NCBI GenBank assembly: GCA_032164245.1
Contig: JAVMKO010000006.1
Location: 7,083,001 to 7,147,000, forward strand
Length of the DNA: 64,000 bases
DNA from: Sternotherus odoratus
Lineage: Eukaryota > Chordata > Testudines > Kinosternidae
Direction: 5' to 3'
Shown here: positions 63,116 to 64,000 of the stretch, piece after piece
Numbering within the stretch: the first letter of the stretch is position 1
Layout of the letters: every line of letters begins with the position of its first letter
Notes under the pieces: model-generated
Databases searched by the model: none
What the model was told of the DNA's origin: nothing
The model's input: only the letters and a program-made list of their open reading frames with translations
Made by a program: the position numbers and the translations under genes

Positions 63116-63570
63116 TCACTTTGACGACATCACACTCTCCCTTTTACAATCCGCCACTGGCTCCTTCACTGCAAACAAACTACTTGTCTTTGCCTATAAG
63201 GCCCTTCTTAGCTTCGCCCTGCCCTACTTATCATCAGGCCACCAGCCTCAGTCTCTACTTTGCAGTTAATGCCAGCCTTCATTGCCAGTCAGTCCAATTC
63301 TCCCTCAAGTTCCTCCGCATTTTCTCCAGTGCATAAAGGGCAACCGGGAGGGGCGCGTTCCCTATAACTCTCCATAATATCACGACATCATCCTGCTTCA
63401 GATCCCACCTCCCCTCTGCTGCTAAAGAACCCTTGAGAACGATGGGCATTGCTGCCTTCTAATGCCAGATAGGATAATTTCGCTCTTGCCTTTTCTGCCC
63501 CACCAAGCACTGTCTCTTAGTACGTGTGTGTACAATGCCTGGCACAAAAGGCTGCTGAAAGGCAGATAAA
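63116..63570 (+). pseudogene. L2-like LINE 3' end
   Basis: The sense strand reads ATGSFTANKLLVFAYKALLS, FALPYLSSGHQPQ in shifting frames, the L2 ORF2 C-terminus, then a 3' part with GTACAATGCCTGGCACAAAA. Decayed. Confidence 0.5.
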
Positions 63571-63867
63571 TATCTCAACTGTGTGTCCAAATTCCCATCT
63601 TCAGTGTTGCCACCACAAACAGCCGAGCCCAGCAGAATTCACCTGGGCTCGATATGCCCATCAGTAAGAGAGCGTTGGGCAGGTCTGTGTATATAGTGGA
63701 GGGATATTTTCCACACTCAAGCTTTGGAAGCAGGAACTCTCGGGGGCTTTACCTACTCCAGTTTAGAAAAGCTTCCTGTGGCTTTCAGGGACACTGGCGA
63801 GGGGACTGCTGGTGGTTGTTCATTTGAATGCTTCCTACCCAGCAATTGCCATGGAATCACCTCCCAA

Positions 63868-63970
63868 TCTTGGATACCATAGAGTTTAAGGCCAGAAGGG
63901 AACTGCAGACCATTGAGCCTGACCTGTGTATCAGACCATCCAGACACTCCCACACAACAGCCAACAACCA
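63868..63970 (-). repeat. CR1-like LINE 3' end, antisense
   Basis: ACCATAGAGTTTAAGGCCAG, AAGGGAACTGCAGACCATTG and CCTGACCTGTGTATCAGACC match the antisense terminus of an older CR1 subfamily. Confidence 0.65.
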
Positions 63971-64000
63971 AAATACTATACTATTAGACCAACGTGTTAA

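Overview
This is vertebrate nuclear DNA, most likely from a turtle (second choice: crocodilian). Two things point there. The only host gene I can read is the 5' part of DDHD1 (phosphatidic-acid-preferring phospholipase A1). The rest is filled with CR1 and L2 LINE remnants, hAT-type non-autonomous transposons and DIRS-type tyrosine-recombinase retrotransposons, a mix I associate with turtle genomes. Family and species assignments come from memory of such repeats and not from a search.

Layout. Positions 1-5806 hold a DIRS retrotransposon (DIRS-A, minus strand), cut by the left window edge inside its internal complementary region. It lies against a fragment of a hAT transposase (5807-6072). DDHD1 is on the minus strand. 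Exon 2 is at 10766-10939 and exon 1 (start ATG 25967-25969) at 25336-25969, with a 14.4-kb intron 1 between them. Positions 1-10765 are therefore intron 2, so DIRS-A sits inside the gene in the sense direction. The splice phases of the two exons fit each other. Exon 1 is flanked by two GC-rich minisatellites: one in intron 1 (about 24.5-25.33 kb) and one just upstream of the gene (26.1-28.06 kb, about 36 units, each with a GC box, fading into degenerate units to 28.7 kb).

From 28.7 to 64 kb I see no host gene. The DNA is a patchwork of CR1/L2 fragments, SINE-like relics and hAT MITEs, several with 8-bp target-site duplications. It also holds a complete second DIRS element (DIRS-B, 40365-46717, plus strand).

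How the DIRS genes work together: each copy has gag, reverse transcriptase/RNase H and tyrosine recombinase, all open. In both copies gag ends in TTT-TGA. RT/RH lies in the +1 frame. The recombinase lies in the gag frame, which stays open after that single TGA through the whole of RT/RH. This suggests +1 frameshifting and possibly stop readthrough at one codon. DIRS-B also has near-identical inverted terminal repeats and an internal complementary region matching both termini, so it looks young. No tRNA, rRNA, CRISPR or bacterial-type signal was found.
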